Notes: generated by a model from the letters alone, not told the origin. A DNA stretch of 64,000 bases from JAHBNG01 sp039028975 (GCA_039028975.1 JBCCHB010000051.1:1-64000), one strand, 5' to 3'; shown: positions 43,143 to 52,395, counted from the stretch's first letter. Made by a program: numbers and translations.

Positions 43143-43170
43143 ATTATACGGTTCAAGCTAGACGTGTAAA
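43143..43170 (-). promoter_or_regulatory. Candidate promoter of the small exported protein gene
   Basis: On the minus strand TTTACA (43165-43170) and TATAAT (43143-43148) are separated by 16 bp, 22 bp before the ATG at 43121. It overlaps the end of doxX. Confidence 0.45.
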
Positions 43171-43961
43171 GTCTGCTGCGTCCTTTGGCCTGGCACTCTG
43201 TTCCGGGTGGTCGCCCGTATAAATTGAATGCCTGATAGCATTGCGCCCAACATTAACAAGATAAAGAGCAACATTGCTGGGTCCTCAATGCTGTGTGGGC
43301 CAAAGTCTCGGATGTAAGGCGTAACTAGTGTTGCGGCAGCAGTACAAAGGATTCCATTCAGCAGCAGTAGCCACGGCCCCGAAGCATTTTTTCTAGTGTA
43401 TGAAGGTTTAGAATATGCAGGTTTAGGGTTTGACGCTGTTGAACTGGTAGATAAGAAACGATAACCATAGCGCGCAAGAAAAGAATCGCCACTTAGCGTC
43501 GCTCCTGCGTTGGTCGACAGCAGCGTACCTTGGATCACTATGTAAAATGCTGAAGGGTTTACCACACCGGCCAACACAAAGTTAAGATTCATAAAGAGGC
43601 CACCTAGCAAAGCCCAAGTGGTTAGTGTACCGGTGAGAATAGCGATTCCCGCCAGTAATTCCCCAAACATCACTATCCAACTCATGGACATTGGGTTTAG
43701 TGCAAAGAACTGGGTAATCAGTGCTTCATAGAATGGAAAGTAGACTGCATCCGCACCTAGTTGTGTTTGGAAGAAGGTTGTTAATTTGTCGCCCGACCGC
43801 CACATCGGATCGATAATTTTTTCCACACCGGCCCGCAGCCAGCCTAATCCGATAAATAGGCGAAGCGGCAGTAATAGGGCATTGCCTTTGTGCAGCTCTG
43901 TTTCCAAATAAGTCCAAAGTTGGGTACCATACGACGCTGATTTATCTATTGCTTCTGTCAT
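43158..43961 (-). CDS. DoxX-family membrane protein
   Basis: The protein is 267 aa. DoxX/TQO-small-subunit features are LLPLRLFIGLGWLRAGVEKI at the first helix, MFGELLAGIAILTG, and LLGGLFMNLNFVLAG. About five transmembrane helices are predicted, the last at ~195-215 and ~230-250. The family acts in membrane redox reactions (thiosulfate:quinone oxidoreductase, or DoxX-SodA-type oxidative stress complexes). It lies between two small exported proteins on the same strand. Confidence 0.8.
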   Translation of the reverse strand: MTEAIDKSASYGTQLWTYLETELHKGNALLLPLRLFIGLGWLRAGVEKIIDPMWRSGDKLTTFFQTQLGADAVYFPFYEALITQFFALNPMSMSWIVMFGELLAGIAILTGTLTTWALLGGLFMNLNFVLAGVVNPSAFYIVIQGTLLSTNAGATLSGDSFLARYGYRFLSTSSTASNPKPAYSKPSYTRKNASGPWLLLLNGILCTAAATLVTPYIRDFGPHSIEDPAMLLFILLMLGAMLSGIQFIRATTRNRVPGQRTQQTLHV

Positions 43962-44051
43962 AATTTTTCCCTGATGAGCAGGCGGCGCATTATAGGTCGC
44001 CTGCTCATTCCATGATCTTAACTGATCGGGATTTGACCCTAATGTCTAGAT

Positions 44052-44327
44052 CTAGAGGTTGAACAGACCCCCCAAAACAGAAGCATTATCGTTTGATTCG
44101 GTCGTATCAGTGTCGTCTTCTCCTCTGTCACGATCCTTGTTGCATTTGCCATGCCGGCGATTGCCATCCTCTTCCTGCTGAATGCCATCCTCATTGCCCT
44201 CTGGTTGTGACTGGGCTGGAGGCGCTTCCTGGGCATAGGCGGTATAAGCCATGGTCCCAACTCCACCTAGCCCGATTGTGGCAACAGCAATGAAAGCCAA
44301 CATCTTGTTTCGAAAATTAAAGTTCAT
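44052..44327 (-). CDS. Small exported acidic/charged protein
   Basis: The protein is 91 aa, with a good AGGAG RBS 8 bp before the ATG. The signal peptide spans residues ~8-32, with cleavage after AYA (TAYAQEAPP). The mature ~58 residues are very polar, with Gln/Glu/Asp-rich stretches and one Cys (RRHGKCNKDRDRGEDD). No known family. It lies ~90 bp upstream of the doxX start and could be secreted or lipid-independent periplasmic. Confidence 0.6.
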   Translation of the reverse strand: MNFNFRNKMLAFIAVATIGLGGVGTMAYTAYAQEAPPAQSQPEGNEDGIQQEEDGNRRHGKCNKDRDRGEDDTDTTESNDNASVLGGLFNL

Positions 44328-44437
44328 CCTGCACGCTCCTTGTTTGCATAATTTCAGCCATGTACGATTTTGCTAACCGCATTAGTTTTGTGATTTTTGT
44401 ACAGCACTGAATCTGACTTGTTGTTATTCGCCGTCTT

Positions 44438-44471
44438 ATACTGCGGTCGATTTGAAACGAGGCCGAGTAAT
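44438..44471. repeat. Dispersed palindromic repeat A, copy 3
   Basis: TATACTGCGGTCGATTTGAA followed by ACGAGGCCGAGTAAT matches the family with a degenerate right end. It lies 110 bp upstream of the small acidic exported protein (minus strand) and beyond the 3' end of the fusion gene. Confidence 0.65.
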
Positions 44472-44555
44472 TGACTGGCTTACTTGCCAGTATATCTGGG
44501 CGGTGTTGTAGGATGATTAGATGTTGATTACAACTTTTTAATCAAACGACTTATC

Positions 44556-47500
44556 CTATTTTTGCAGCAAGGGCAGGAATAGCCGTTCATCCTCGAGCAG
44601 ATCCAACGCATCTTCCTCCAGACGAATCAGCTCCCTTGTATCAATGGCACCGACAGAAACGCCGCTGATCACCTGGCTGCGAACCTCAACCGCATCCAGC
44701 CGTTCACCGCTAATTCCCACGGTTGCGCCGCTCCAGAAAGAGGCAAAGGTACAAGTACTGCTATCCCCGGTGACTATTGAGCCACAGGTAAAGATATCCT
44801 CCTGAGCGCCAACTGCATTAGAGACGGAAAACGAACCGCGTGTGGTCAAGTAAAGCTCGTCCGTGATGCTGGTAGCCGAAACGCCCCAAACATCTTCGTT
44901 GTTGGAATCCGCAAGTCCTACATCAGAGCCATCTACAAACATAGACCAGCTCCCGCTAGTTGCTTCTCCTAGAGCGTTGGGTGAGAAGAGAAGGATATCC
45001 TCATCACGGACGCGCTGACTAATGCCAGGAATATCCACCGAGCCGGAGAGGCTGATGAGTATTTCACCACTATCCAACAGCGATAGCCCATCGATGTTGC
45101 TGTTGTCATTCGTTAATCCAGCCTCAGAACCATCAAAGTAGAGACTCCAAGAACCGGACGTCGTATCGCCCATCGCCCCAGTAAACTGTAAGATGTCAGC
45201 ATCATCGACCAAACCTAATCCAACGGCTGTCATATCAAAGGCAGCTTGGAGACTAACCAGAATGGTTGTGTTGTCAACTACGGCAAATGCATCGACATCT
45301 ACCGTATCGGCTAGCCCTACATCCGATCCATCGAACAAGAGTTGCCATGTCCCCGTACTGCTCAAATAGCCAACAATATCCTCATCATTGAAGCGTACTC
45401 CGTCTACAATTCCACCACTAGTTGAGCTGAAGTAGATGCCGTCTCCAACACTGGGCGTCGTGATTGGGGACGTCGCAGTTGGTGTGATCGTTGGTGTGGC
45501 GGTTGTCGTATTCGTTGGCGTTGGTGTACTTGTCGGTGTCGCAGTTGATGTTGCTGTCGGCGTAGGGGTCGCCGTTGGGATTGGCTCTGTGCAAATGGCC
45601 GGCAGCGCGGGAACGGTGTTACCTGGTTCAGTGAGCAGCAGATCGTTCATAGTTTCGGTTAGTTCACAGTAGTTAATGTGAGCCTCGGTGGTGAGTGTAT
45701 TCTCTAACAGGTTGTCTCCCTCAAAAGAATCCTGGGAGAGATCGTAGAATTCTTCATCCCCATTGTCATAGCGAATCAGCTTATACTGTGCATTGCGGAT
45801 GGTCTTACCGTCCTCCGCCTCGCTGGTTTCCGCAAATTTCTCCGAAAAGATCCAATCGCGCAGGCTGCCCGGCTCGGTATCTTCGATATATGGCATCATA
45901 CTTACACTGTCGATGGTGACAGTGCTGGGAAGAGTTGCGTTAACATTGACGTCCATTAGCTCCAAGGCCGTGGCAAAGACATCCACCGAATTGACCAACG
46001 CACTTGACTCGCGGTTTGGATTCACCACCCGGGGGCCAGAGATAAGCAGTGGAACATTGATTCCGCCCTCATAGAGGCTACCTTTGGCGCGTCCGCGCAA
46101 GAAGGGAAGTTCAGTCACCTGGCTGGGTGTTCCATTATCCCCAATGAATATGACGGTGGTATTTGCCCGAACTGTGTCTGGTAGGACTCCAAGCAGACGT
46201 CCAATCTCAGTATCCATGGCCTCGACCGCGGCGTTGTAGTAGGCCGTTGTATTGGCGCTAATGTCAGTATCATCACCTGACAAACTGTCAGAGCTGTGCA
46301 GCTCGTTGGGTGGTTTGTGGAAGGGCGAGTGAGGTGCGTTGAAAGCCAGCCAGAGGAACCACGGTTCGTTCTGCCGATTATCGGTAGTAAGCCAGGAAAT
46401 GGCGTCATCAACATTCTCTGTGGTGGCGTAGTTGGTGATGCTATTATCTAGTTGAACGCCATCCACGACCTTGGTCCAATTAAAGTAATCGCCTATTCCG
46501 CCGGATATGCTGCCAGCATAATGGTTATATCCAAAGTTGATGGGGGCGGCATTACGACCTTGACCTGTGCTGAGGTGCCACTTACCAATATTGGCGTGAG
46601 CGAAACCCAAAGCAGGATTGGCGTCTAGCGCATTAGGCAGCGTAAATTCGGAGGAGAGCAGCCCGGGGTTGGTGGCATCACCTGGTAAAGTCCCAACGCC
46701 CGTACGGAAGCCATACCGCCCTGTCAGCAATGTAGCCCGTGTGGGTGAGCAGATAGGAGCGGACCACGCGTTACGGAAGAAGACGCCGTTATCAAAGAGT
46801 ATATCCAGATTAGGCGTGGGCGCGGTGATGCTGCCTTCACCATAGCGGTCGAGGACGTCTACCCCTAAGTCGTCCGCAATGATGAGCAACACATTATCGG
46901 GCGCATCCAGATTGGCAGGGGTTGCTGTCGGTGTAGGCGTAGGCGTGGGCAATATAGCCGTAAAGGGGTCGGCAAATTTCTCATCAGCGATAAAGGCGTC
47001 ATCGGTTAACGTTTTGAGGAAAGCCACCAGGGCCGTTTTCTCGTCGTCGGTTAAATTGAGGCGTACTGGATTCCCGTTGGGTCTTTGCAATTCCGTAGCC
47101 AAGTTGGGCGACGCCTGAATGCCGGAATTGTAGAATTCCACCACTTCTTCCAGCGTAGCGAAGCGTCCGTCATGCATATACGGTGAGGTTAGCTCAATAT
47201 TGCGCAGCGACGGCACTTTGAACTTTCCCTCATCGGTAGCGACGCCATTGGCACCGCCTACACCCAAATCAGTAAGCGTGGTGTCCAGGCCATTATTAAA
47301 TGGCTGATCAGCGGCTTGAATATCTAGACGGTGGCAGCGATTGCAGCCAGCCGGTGGCCCACTAAAGAGAGCGAGTCCCTGTTGCTCCATTGTACTCAAC
47401 GTGCTCAGCGGTGGATCTGCGTCCAAAGCCGCATCATATGGTGATTCGTAAGAGACCATAGAGCGCAAAAACTGGGACATGGCCAGCGAAATGCGTTCTG

Positions 47501-48095
47501 ACGTGATGGTTGAATCGCCAAATGCATCTTGGAAGAGTTGTGGGTAGTAGCTGGTGGCTGCTAACTTGGTCTCCAAGGCATCCAACGTCATCCCCATTTC
47601 CACCGAATCTTGAATGGGTAAAAGCACCTGATCTTCAAGCGTGTTGGCTCGTTCATCCCAGAAGAAGTGGCCGTTGGGGTAGTACCGGTTGTTGGCCAGC
47701 CCCATTGAATTACGGGGCGTTTGACCATTTACACCTGTACTAAATTGGGCTGGATCGGTAAAACCATTGGCCTGGAAATGACATGAGCTACAGGATACCG
47801 TATCATCAACCGATAGTTTGACATCATAGAAGAGAACCCGCCCCAGAGTCGCTCCTACATCCGTAACCGGGTTGGTCGCTGGCGTGTTGTCTAAATTACG
47901 AATATTGGCCCTTGTGAAATGGGCAGGCAGGGCAGGATTCGCATAATTATATGGCGTCTCTGGCAACATGGGTTCAGTGCCAGGCTGCTGATTTTGGGCA
48001 TTGGCAGCCAGAAGGTTAAATCCTTGGATACCTAATGCGAGGAAACAGATAATGATAGTCAGCAGAATCAGCTTAAGATTGGTGGTAAAGTGCAT
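44556..48095 (-). CDS. Exported di-haem cytochrome-c peroxidase-sulfatase fusion
   Basis: The protein is 1179 aa. A signal peptide covers ~8-33. Residues ~45-375 form a MauG/CcpA-like di-haem peroxidase with haem-attachment motifs C102-S-S-C-H106 and C251-N-R-C-H255 and the Met-region MHDGRF at ~308. A PTPTPT linker (~383-394) leads to a complete sulfatase (~399-835): IIADDLGVD metal site, formylglycine C449-S-P-T-R (APICSPTRATLLTGRYG), IGKWHLS and FIGDNGTPS. A second PT-rich linker precedes four ~65-aa repeats (NDEDIVGYLSSTGTWQLLFD and GSDVGLADTVDVDAF types). The C-terminus is RLFLPLLQK. Fusion of a peroxidase to a sulfatase is unusual. Redox chemistry coupled to desulfation of an extracellular polymer is inferred. 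Confidence 0.85.
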   Translation of the reverse strand: MHFTTNLKLILLTIIICFLALGIQGFNLLAANAQNQQPGTEPMLPETPYNYANPALPAHFTRANIRNLDNTPATNPVTDVGATLGRVLFYDVKLSVDDTVSCSSCHFQANGFTDPAQFSTGVNGQTPRNSMGLANNRYYPNGHFFWDERANTLEDQVLLPIQDSVEMGMTLDALETKLAATSYYPQLFQDAFGDSTITSERISLAMSQFLRSMVSYESPYDAALDADPPLSTLSTMEQQGLALFSGPPAGCNRCHRLDIQAADQPFNNGLDTTLTDLGVGGANGVATDEGKFKVPSLRNIELTSPYMHDGRFATLEEVVEFYNSGIQASPNLATELQRPNGNPVRLNLTDDEKTALVAFLKTLTDDAFIADEKFADPFTAILPTPTPTPTATPANLDAPDNVLLIIADDLGVDVLDRYGEGSITAPTPNLDILFDNGVFFRNAWSAPICSPTRATLLTGRYGFRTGVGTLPGDATNPGLLSSEFTLPNALDANPALGFAHANIGKWHLSTGQGRNAAPINFGYNHYAGSISGGIGDYFNWTKVVDGVQLDNSITNYATTENVDDAISWLTTDNRQNEPWFLWLAFNAPHSPFHKPPNELHSSDSLSGDDTDISANTTAYYNAAVEAMDTEIGRLLGVLPDTVRANTTVIFIGDNGTPSQVTELPFLRGRAKGSLYEGGINVPLLISGPRVVNPNRESSALVNSVDVFATALELMDVNVNATLPSTVTIDSVSMMPYIEDTEPGSLRDWIFSEKFAETSEAEDGKTIRNAQYKLIRYDNGDEEFYDLSQDSFEGDNLLENTLTTEAHINYCELTETMNDLLLTEPGNTVPALPAICTEPIPTATPTPTATSTATPTSTPTPTNTTTATPTITPTATSPITTPSVGDGIYFSSTSGGIVDGVRFNDEDIVGYLSSTGTWQLLFDGSDVGLADTVDVDAFAVVDNTTILVSLQAAFDMTAVGLGLVDDADILQFTGAMGDTTSGSWSLYFDGSEAGLTNDNSNIDGLSLLDSGEILISLSGSVDIPGISQRVRDEDILLFSPNALGEATSGSWSMFVDGSDVGLADSNNEDVWGVSATSITDELYLTTRGSFSVSNAVGAQEDIFTCGSIVTGDSSTCTFASFWSGATVGISGERLDAVEVRSQVISGVSVGAIDTRELIRLEEDALDLLEDERLFLPLLQK

Positions 48096-48691
48096 AAATT
48101 TTCCTTTGAACTACTCTGTAGCCGTTTTTAATGTCCATCGAAGTTGCACCTCAGACCAACAAAGAGTATACCCACGCGGACCGAATAAGAACATAAACAC
48201 GTAAAATTGAAAGCCACTGTTTCTTTCCATCCGTGTGGGTGTAAAAAAACTTAACTCATTTGACTACGACGTTGGTTAGCGATGAATCAAATTCGATTTC
48301 AGGGGGAAGGCGTTAGAGAAAGCGATTTTCCAAAGATCGCGTGCATTCTCAGTAGATCGCAATGCACCCAACATGGACTGAATTGACTCTGGACCAGATG
48401 ACTGAGCGACTGCGGACTACTGATTCTATTCACTCCGCATTTGTTCAGAGGTATGTTATCAGTGATGAGCAAAGTTGAGAATCCGCAATTTGTTGAGGTA
48501 TGGCAGGCGGATTGACGCAGTTATGCGGGACAACTAAAGGATTCCGCTTTGACTTGGGATCTTATTATGAGCAGTGAGTTGGTGGGTTGGTGAGTCGGTG
48601 AGTCGGTGAGTCGGTGAGTCGGTGAGTCGGTGAGTCGGTGAGTCGGCGGGTGTATCGTTCTGAATAGACTTGGTTGGGGTGGAGGACCGAA
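48096..48691. other. Divergent intergenic region (596 bp)
   Basis: No gene is seen. It lies between the divergent fusion gene and sigma-factor gene. It includes a CAGTAGATCGCAATG dispersed motif (~48350), a GACTCTGGACC sequence shared with ~15783, and an 8-bp tandem repeat (48581-48653) just before the sigma factor. Confidence 0.6.
48581..48653 (+). repeat. 8-bp tandem repeat upstream of sigma-factor gene
   Basis: The unit GTGAGTCG occurs about seven times in perfect tandem, preceded by degenerate GTGGGTTG units. It ends ~40 bp before the sigma-factor ATG (48692), in the expected promoter region. The period is not a multiple of three, and the length could vary by slippage. Confidence 0.85.
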
Positions 48692-50527
48692 ATGCAAGAT
48701 GTGCAACCATTGTTAAGTCGTGCGCAAGCGGGGGATGTTGACGCCTACGCCGTACTCGTTACGCAATTTCAGGATATGGCGGTTGGGTATGCCTACAGTG
48801 TAGTGGGTGATTTCCATCTGGCCGAAGATATAGCGCAAGAAGCATTTGTGGAAGCGTACACGCACCTATCGCGCGTCTACAATGCCAACGCGTTTCCTAG
48901 CTGGTTGCGCCGCATCCTCTTCAAACAGTGTGATCGGCTGACCAGGCGTAAGCGGTTGACGACTGTTCCACTGGATGGTGTGCAATCAATATTCTCCAGT
49001 GAGCCTACGCCCCTAGAAGTTGTGTTCAATCATGAAGTGACTGATGAGCTGTCAGCTGCAATCCACCAATTGTCTGATAGCCAACGCATGGTCATCCTGC
49101 TCTACTACATCTCCGAATATTCACAGAAAGAAGTGGCCGCGTTTCTCGGTATCCCGACAGGTACCGTCAATAACCGATTACACGCAGCCCGCAAGCAATT
49201 ACTTAAGCTGCTGCAAAGTTCAGAATTCAGCAAAGGAACAACACTCTCTATGGTACAAGAAAATCTTCAGCGGAAACGCCCCAGCGAGCAAAGTGAATTT
49301 GTCGATGGTGTTCTCAATCTATTGGCACCAGACAAAGGCCAGCATAGTCATGCCCTCTATACATTGGTCGATGCTGGCGATCCCAACGGCACATATCGCA
49401 ATGGACGCATCGCCCACAGTCGCTATGATTGGCAGAGCAGCCGCCTCGGTTTCAAGGGCGAACAGCCCGTTGTGAATGTGGGTGTTTATGACATCACCAT
49501 GCGCATCGGAGCAGCCCAGGTTCGAGTAGCTGGTGTGAATTCAGACAAAGTTCACCCCGACTACCAGGATTCGGACTTTACCGAACAAGCCGTGCGGGAA
49601 GCCCTTGAAGCCATGCAAGCCAACGGCTATGATCTTTCGCTAGCGTGCATGGTCGATCCGAAATCGTTTGCGGCGGTTGGCTATGTGAACGCCTTTCCGG
49701 AAAACCACTTCTATATGCGGACGGATGATTTACCCACGGAACCACCTCCCATATCCATGGAAGCCTTCTCCGCAGACCAGCTAGAGTCGTATACTGACCA
49801 GTTTGCTCAACTCTATAATCAGGAAAATGAGGGCGTTACGGGTACAACCGTACGCCCCAATTATCGGCGCTCCAAAGTGCCGGGGGGATATGGCGGCTAC
49901 CTCTGGCGGAATACGGATGGCGAACTGGCTGGCTATGTTCTGATATATCCGGCACATCCACCGGAAGCATCTGCAGACATAAGTGGACAAGTCATCTCTC
50001 ATGAGGAGTCAGCCGGTTCATTTGAGGAGCGCCTGCGCGTTCTGGGGTACTTGGCCCGCGAATGGGGATATGATCAGGTTGAGTTCTTCCGTCAGCCTTA
50101 TAATGGTCCGCTGGGCAGACACCTGCGCAGCCTCGATGCACGGGTTGAACGCGGCTATCGTCACTGGCAAAAGCACATGATCCGTATCCTCAATCTGAAG
50201 TCGTTGATGAGCCAACTGACTGGGGAACTCTCGCGGCGGCTCCGACAATCCTACCTCAAAGATTGGCAAGGTGACCTCATGCTGTCCGACGACACAGCAG
50301 CAGTGACCCTTCGTATTGATCGAGCCAACTGTCACATCGTTGAAACATCTGGTTCTGAACTTCATCGGGTTGAAGGTGGCGCTGCTCTTGCCCAGCTAGT
50401 CGTCGGTACTGAAGAGCCGCTGCTTACAATAGAAGGTCACCGGATGAAGATCTCTGGCGATGCTGCCGCGTTGGTGTCCATTCTGTTCCCGGCTCAATAT
50501 CCACAGATGGGGAACCAGGCATTGTGA
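48692..50527 (+). CDS. ECF sigma factor fused to GNAT acetyltransferase and SCP2-like domain
   Basis: The protein is 611 aa from ATG at 48692, with GGAGG 6 bp upstream. An in-frame TTG at 48674 lacks an RBS. Residues ~5-80 are sigma region 2 (FQDMAVGYAYSVVGDFHLAED, then IAQEAFVEAYTHL). Residues ~115-170 are region 4 (YYISEYSQKEVAAFLGIPTG, TVNNRLHAARKQLLKLL). Residues ~215-450 resemble an Eis-type GNAT acetyltransferase (VYDITMRIGAAQVRVAGVN, VHPDYQDSDF, GGYGGYLWRNTDGELAGYV). The last ~110 residues fit an SCP2-like sterol-carrier fold (GDLMLSDDTAAVTLRID). Fusion of sigma DNA-binding regions to an enzyme is rare. It might be a regulator gated by acetyl-CoA or a ligand (inference). The anti-sigma partner is absent. 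Confidence 0.8.
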   Translation: MQDVQPLLSRAQAGDVDAYAVLVTQFQDMAVGYAYSVVGDFHLAEDIAQEAFVEAYTHLSRVYNANAFPSWLRRILFKQCDRLTRRKRLTTVPLDGVQSIFSSEPTPLEVVFNHEVTDELSAAIHQLSDSQRMVILLYYISEYSQKEVAAFLGIPTGTVNNRLHAARKQLLKLLQSSEFSKGTTLSMVQENLQRKRPSEQSEFVDGVLNLLAPDKGQHSHALYTLVDAGDPNGTYRNGRIAHSRYDWQSSRLGFKGEQPVVNVGVYDITMRIGAAQVRVAGVNSDKVHPDYQDSDFTEQAVREALEAMQANGYDLSLACMVDPKSFAAVGYVNAFPENHFYMRTDDLPTEPPPISMEAFSADQLESYTDQFAQLYNQENEGVTGTTVRPNYRRSKVPGGYGGYLWRNTDGELAGYVLIYPAHPPEASADISGQVISHEESAGSFEERLRVLGYLAREWGYDQVEFFRQPYNGPLGRHLRSLDARVERGYRHWQKHMIRILNLKSLMSQLTGELSRRLRQSYLKDWQGDLMLSDDTAAVTLRIDRANCHIVETSGSELHRVEGGAALAQLVVGTEEPLLTIEGHRMKISGDAAALVSILFPAQYPQMGNQAL

Positions 50528-50677
50528 TTTAGGGAAAATGATTTAGAATTGCGCTCTGATGATAGTAGATAGTTGTTCAATATGAGAGCACCTTGTTCAT
50601 CTACTTCTTAAGCTTATCGAATGAAATGGATGAATAAGGCGCTCTTAATTACCTAACAATATTAAGTGATGCCGATT

Positions 50678-51358
50678 TCAATCCGCTCCTCGCTGTAGCA
50701 ACTCAATCACATCTTGCGGAAGACCTGCAATTTCGGCGAAGGCAGCAAGCGCGCTGTAGCGTTCAGTATCCCATAGCCAAGTCGTATTGAGCCAGAATCC
50801 GGAGAGCACGGTTGAATGATAAACGCTATTCACAACGGGCATGGATTCATAGCGACCATTCTCATCCAATACCCAAAATTCTGCGATTTTATGTTCGGGC
50901 CTCGAATCGACAATCCAATACTCCTTTCTGCCCGCTGCTTCGTACTCAGAAAACTTATCTTCAAGGTCTCGTTTAACGCTTTCAGGCGAAATGACTTCAA
51001 TCACCAAGTCTGCTGGGCCAGATAGGCGCTGCTCTTCTAGATAACCTTTGTTTTCTGTTGTAACAAAGAGAATATCTGGCTCACGCGCGTTGCTGCTGGG
51101 AGACGGCTTCATCTCGAACGGGGCGGTGAAAAGTTCACCTAACCGATAGAATTCAATATAATTTCGAAGCAAATGGATGAGATAAGTGACTAGAACTTGA
51201 TGTCGAGTTGCGGCGGACATAAAAATGATTGCCTCTCCATTGACCCACTCAGCATGAACGTCTTCATCAAATGTGTCCAGATATTCTTGATAACTCATCG
51301 AAACGTGAACCTCATAGTCGGCAACTGTTTCACGTAGGGTCCGTTCCATAAAGGACAT
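50678..51358 (-). CDS. Uma2-family PD-(D/E)XK endonuclease-like protein
   Basis: The protein is 226 aa, with RBS AAGGAG before ATG at 51358. Core motifs are FDEDVHAEWVNGEAIIFM (Glu), EPDILFVTTENKG (Asp), DLVIEVISPESVKRDL, and YEAAGRKEYWIVD. It is a second member of the family seen at 30705-31319, but of a different sequence subgroup. Its role is unknown. It lies ~117 bp downstream of the DUF4058 gene on the same strand, a pairing of two families that share a nuclease-like role in related genomes (inference). Confidence 0.85.
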   Translation of the reverse strand: MSFMERTLRETVADYEVHVSMSYQEYLDTFDEDVHAEWVNGEAIIFMSAATRHQVLVTYLIHLLRNYIEFYRLGELFTAPFEMKPSPSSNAREPDILFVTTENKGYLEEQRLSGPADLVIEVISPESVKRDLEDKFSEYEAAGRKEYWIVDSRPEHKIAEFWVLDENGRYESMPVVNSVYHSTVLSGFWLNTTWLWDTERYSALAAFAEIAGLPQDVIELLQRGAD

Positions 51359-51474
51359 AATTTAAAATCTCCTTCGTATCTATCCGAAAAGCTCTATGGC
51401 GGTACCTTCTTGCTCGATTGAGCTGTTGAACTCACAATCACTTGCGGGATGGACTCTTCGCCTATCACATCCTT

Positions 51475-52284
51475 CTAAAGAGGGTTGGCACCATTGCTAT
51501 GTGTAGGCGTTAACCCGCGCTGGGCAACCTCCTTCACCCATTGAGTATTTTCCTCCGCAAACGTTGGCGGGGGAGGAGCTTGGGCATAATCGATATCCAT
51601 ATCATAGCCACTCTGATCATAGAGTTCGTGGAGAATCTGATTCAATTTGATAGCAGGCTCCTCGTCACCTTGCAACAAGGGAACCGGGATATCTGGGATG
51701 GGCTGCCGAACAGAGAAGAGATAGAAATCTGCGGAAGGACGGCGGCGTGCGCGGCTAACAACAATACGATAGTGATTCTCTTCTGGGACAGTCATGGGCA
51801 TGGGCCTGCCCGCCCGCAACAGATCGATTTCAATAAGATGGGTGCGGCTGCCCAGAATCTCTTGGCGCTTTTGTTCATACTTCTCACGCCCGTCTCCGGC
51901 ACGCTCGTTGGTAGGTGACAGAATTTCAATGACTGTTACAACATCACGGGTATCCGCAGTACGAATCTCCAAGTAGCGTTCTTTGACTTCTTCTGGAACA
52001 GGTAGTTGCCCTGTAAGCGGTTCCACTACAGACAATCCAGCCACTTGAGGCTGAGGTCTAGCAAGGGCTGCATTATCGACAGAGATGATCACGTCCGGTT
52101 CACCTACAGGATCATCCGGTGGTGCGACCGCAAGATAGTTACGTTGCTCCATATCAACTCGATATTTAGGGCGCAAGAGCGGAGTCAAGAAGCGACGGAT
52201 GTCGACTATCAACTCGGTATGTACCTGGCTCCATAATCCTGCTTGCTCTAAGTAAGGATCCATCCCTGGAAACGGGCTTGGCAT
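51475..52284 (-). CDS. DUF4058-family protein
   Basis: The protein is 269 aa, with RBS GGAGG before the ATG. The family N-terminus is MPSPFPGMDPYLEQAGLW, then VHTELIVDIRRFLTPLLRPKY. The central IEILSPTNERAGDGREKYEQKRQEIL matches the Uma2-like nuclease-fold motif (E-x-L-S-P...K). DUF4058 is common in Chloroflexota, Cyanobacteria and Planctomycetes and has no known function. A short predicted leader carries a -10 from repeat A (52309-52314). Confidence 0.85.
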   Translation of the reverse strand: MPSPFPGMDPYLEQAGLWSQVHTELIVDIRRFLTPLLRPKYRVDMEQRNYLAVAPPDDPVGEPDVIISVDNAALARPQPQVAGLSVVEPLTGQLPVPEEVKERYLEIRTADTRDVVTVIEILSPTNERAGDGREKYEQKRQEILGSRTHLIEIDLLRAGRPMPMTVPEENHYRIVVSRARRRPSADFYLFSVRQPIPDIPVPLLQGDEEPAIKLNQILHELYDQSGYDMDIDYAQAPPPPTFAEENTQWVKEVAQRGLTPTHSNGANPL

Positions 52285-52308
52285 AAGTCCTCCGCAAAAT
52301 TGTTGCTA

Positions 52309-52314
52309 TTTATA
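52309..52314 (-). promoter_or_regulatory. -10 box (TATAAA) formed by repeat A upstream of DUF4058
   Basis: On the minus strand GAGTATAAAT spans the end of repeat A, 25 bp before the DUF4058 ATG. It is placed like the TATAAT before the Uma2 gene. Confidence 0.5.
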
Positions 52315-52395
52315 CTCAGCTCCGTTTGAAAACAGGTCTTTGGTCTCTCTGGTAGAGCTTGGGAAAACACCTGTTTTCAAAACGACCGCAGTATA
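52311..52395. repeat. Dispersed palindromic repeat A, copy 4 (long form)
   Basis: The outer ends TATACTCAGCTCCG and CGACCGCAGTATA match copies 2 and 3. The centre is expanded to a longer hairpin with arms GAAAACAGGT and ACCTGTTTTC. The left end is 27 bp from the DUF4058 start. Confidence 0.75.

Noticed and set aside
48581..48653. CRISPR array
   Set aside because: The units are 8 bp in direct tandem without spacers, and no cas genes are present in the window.
48521..48706. 61-aa minus-strand ORF with PTHRLTDS repeats
   Set aside because: It is a translation of the 8-bp tandem repeat antisense to the sigma-factor leader, with no RBS.
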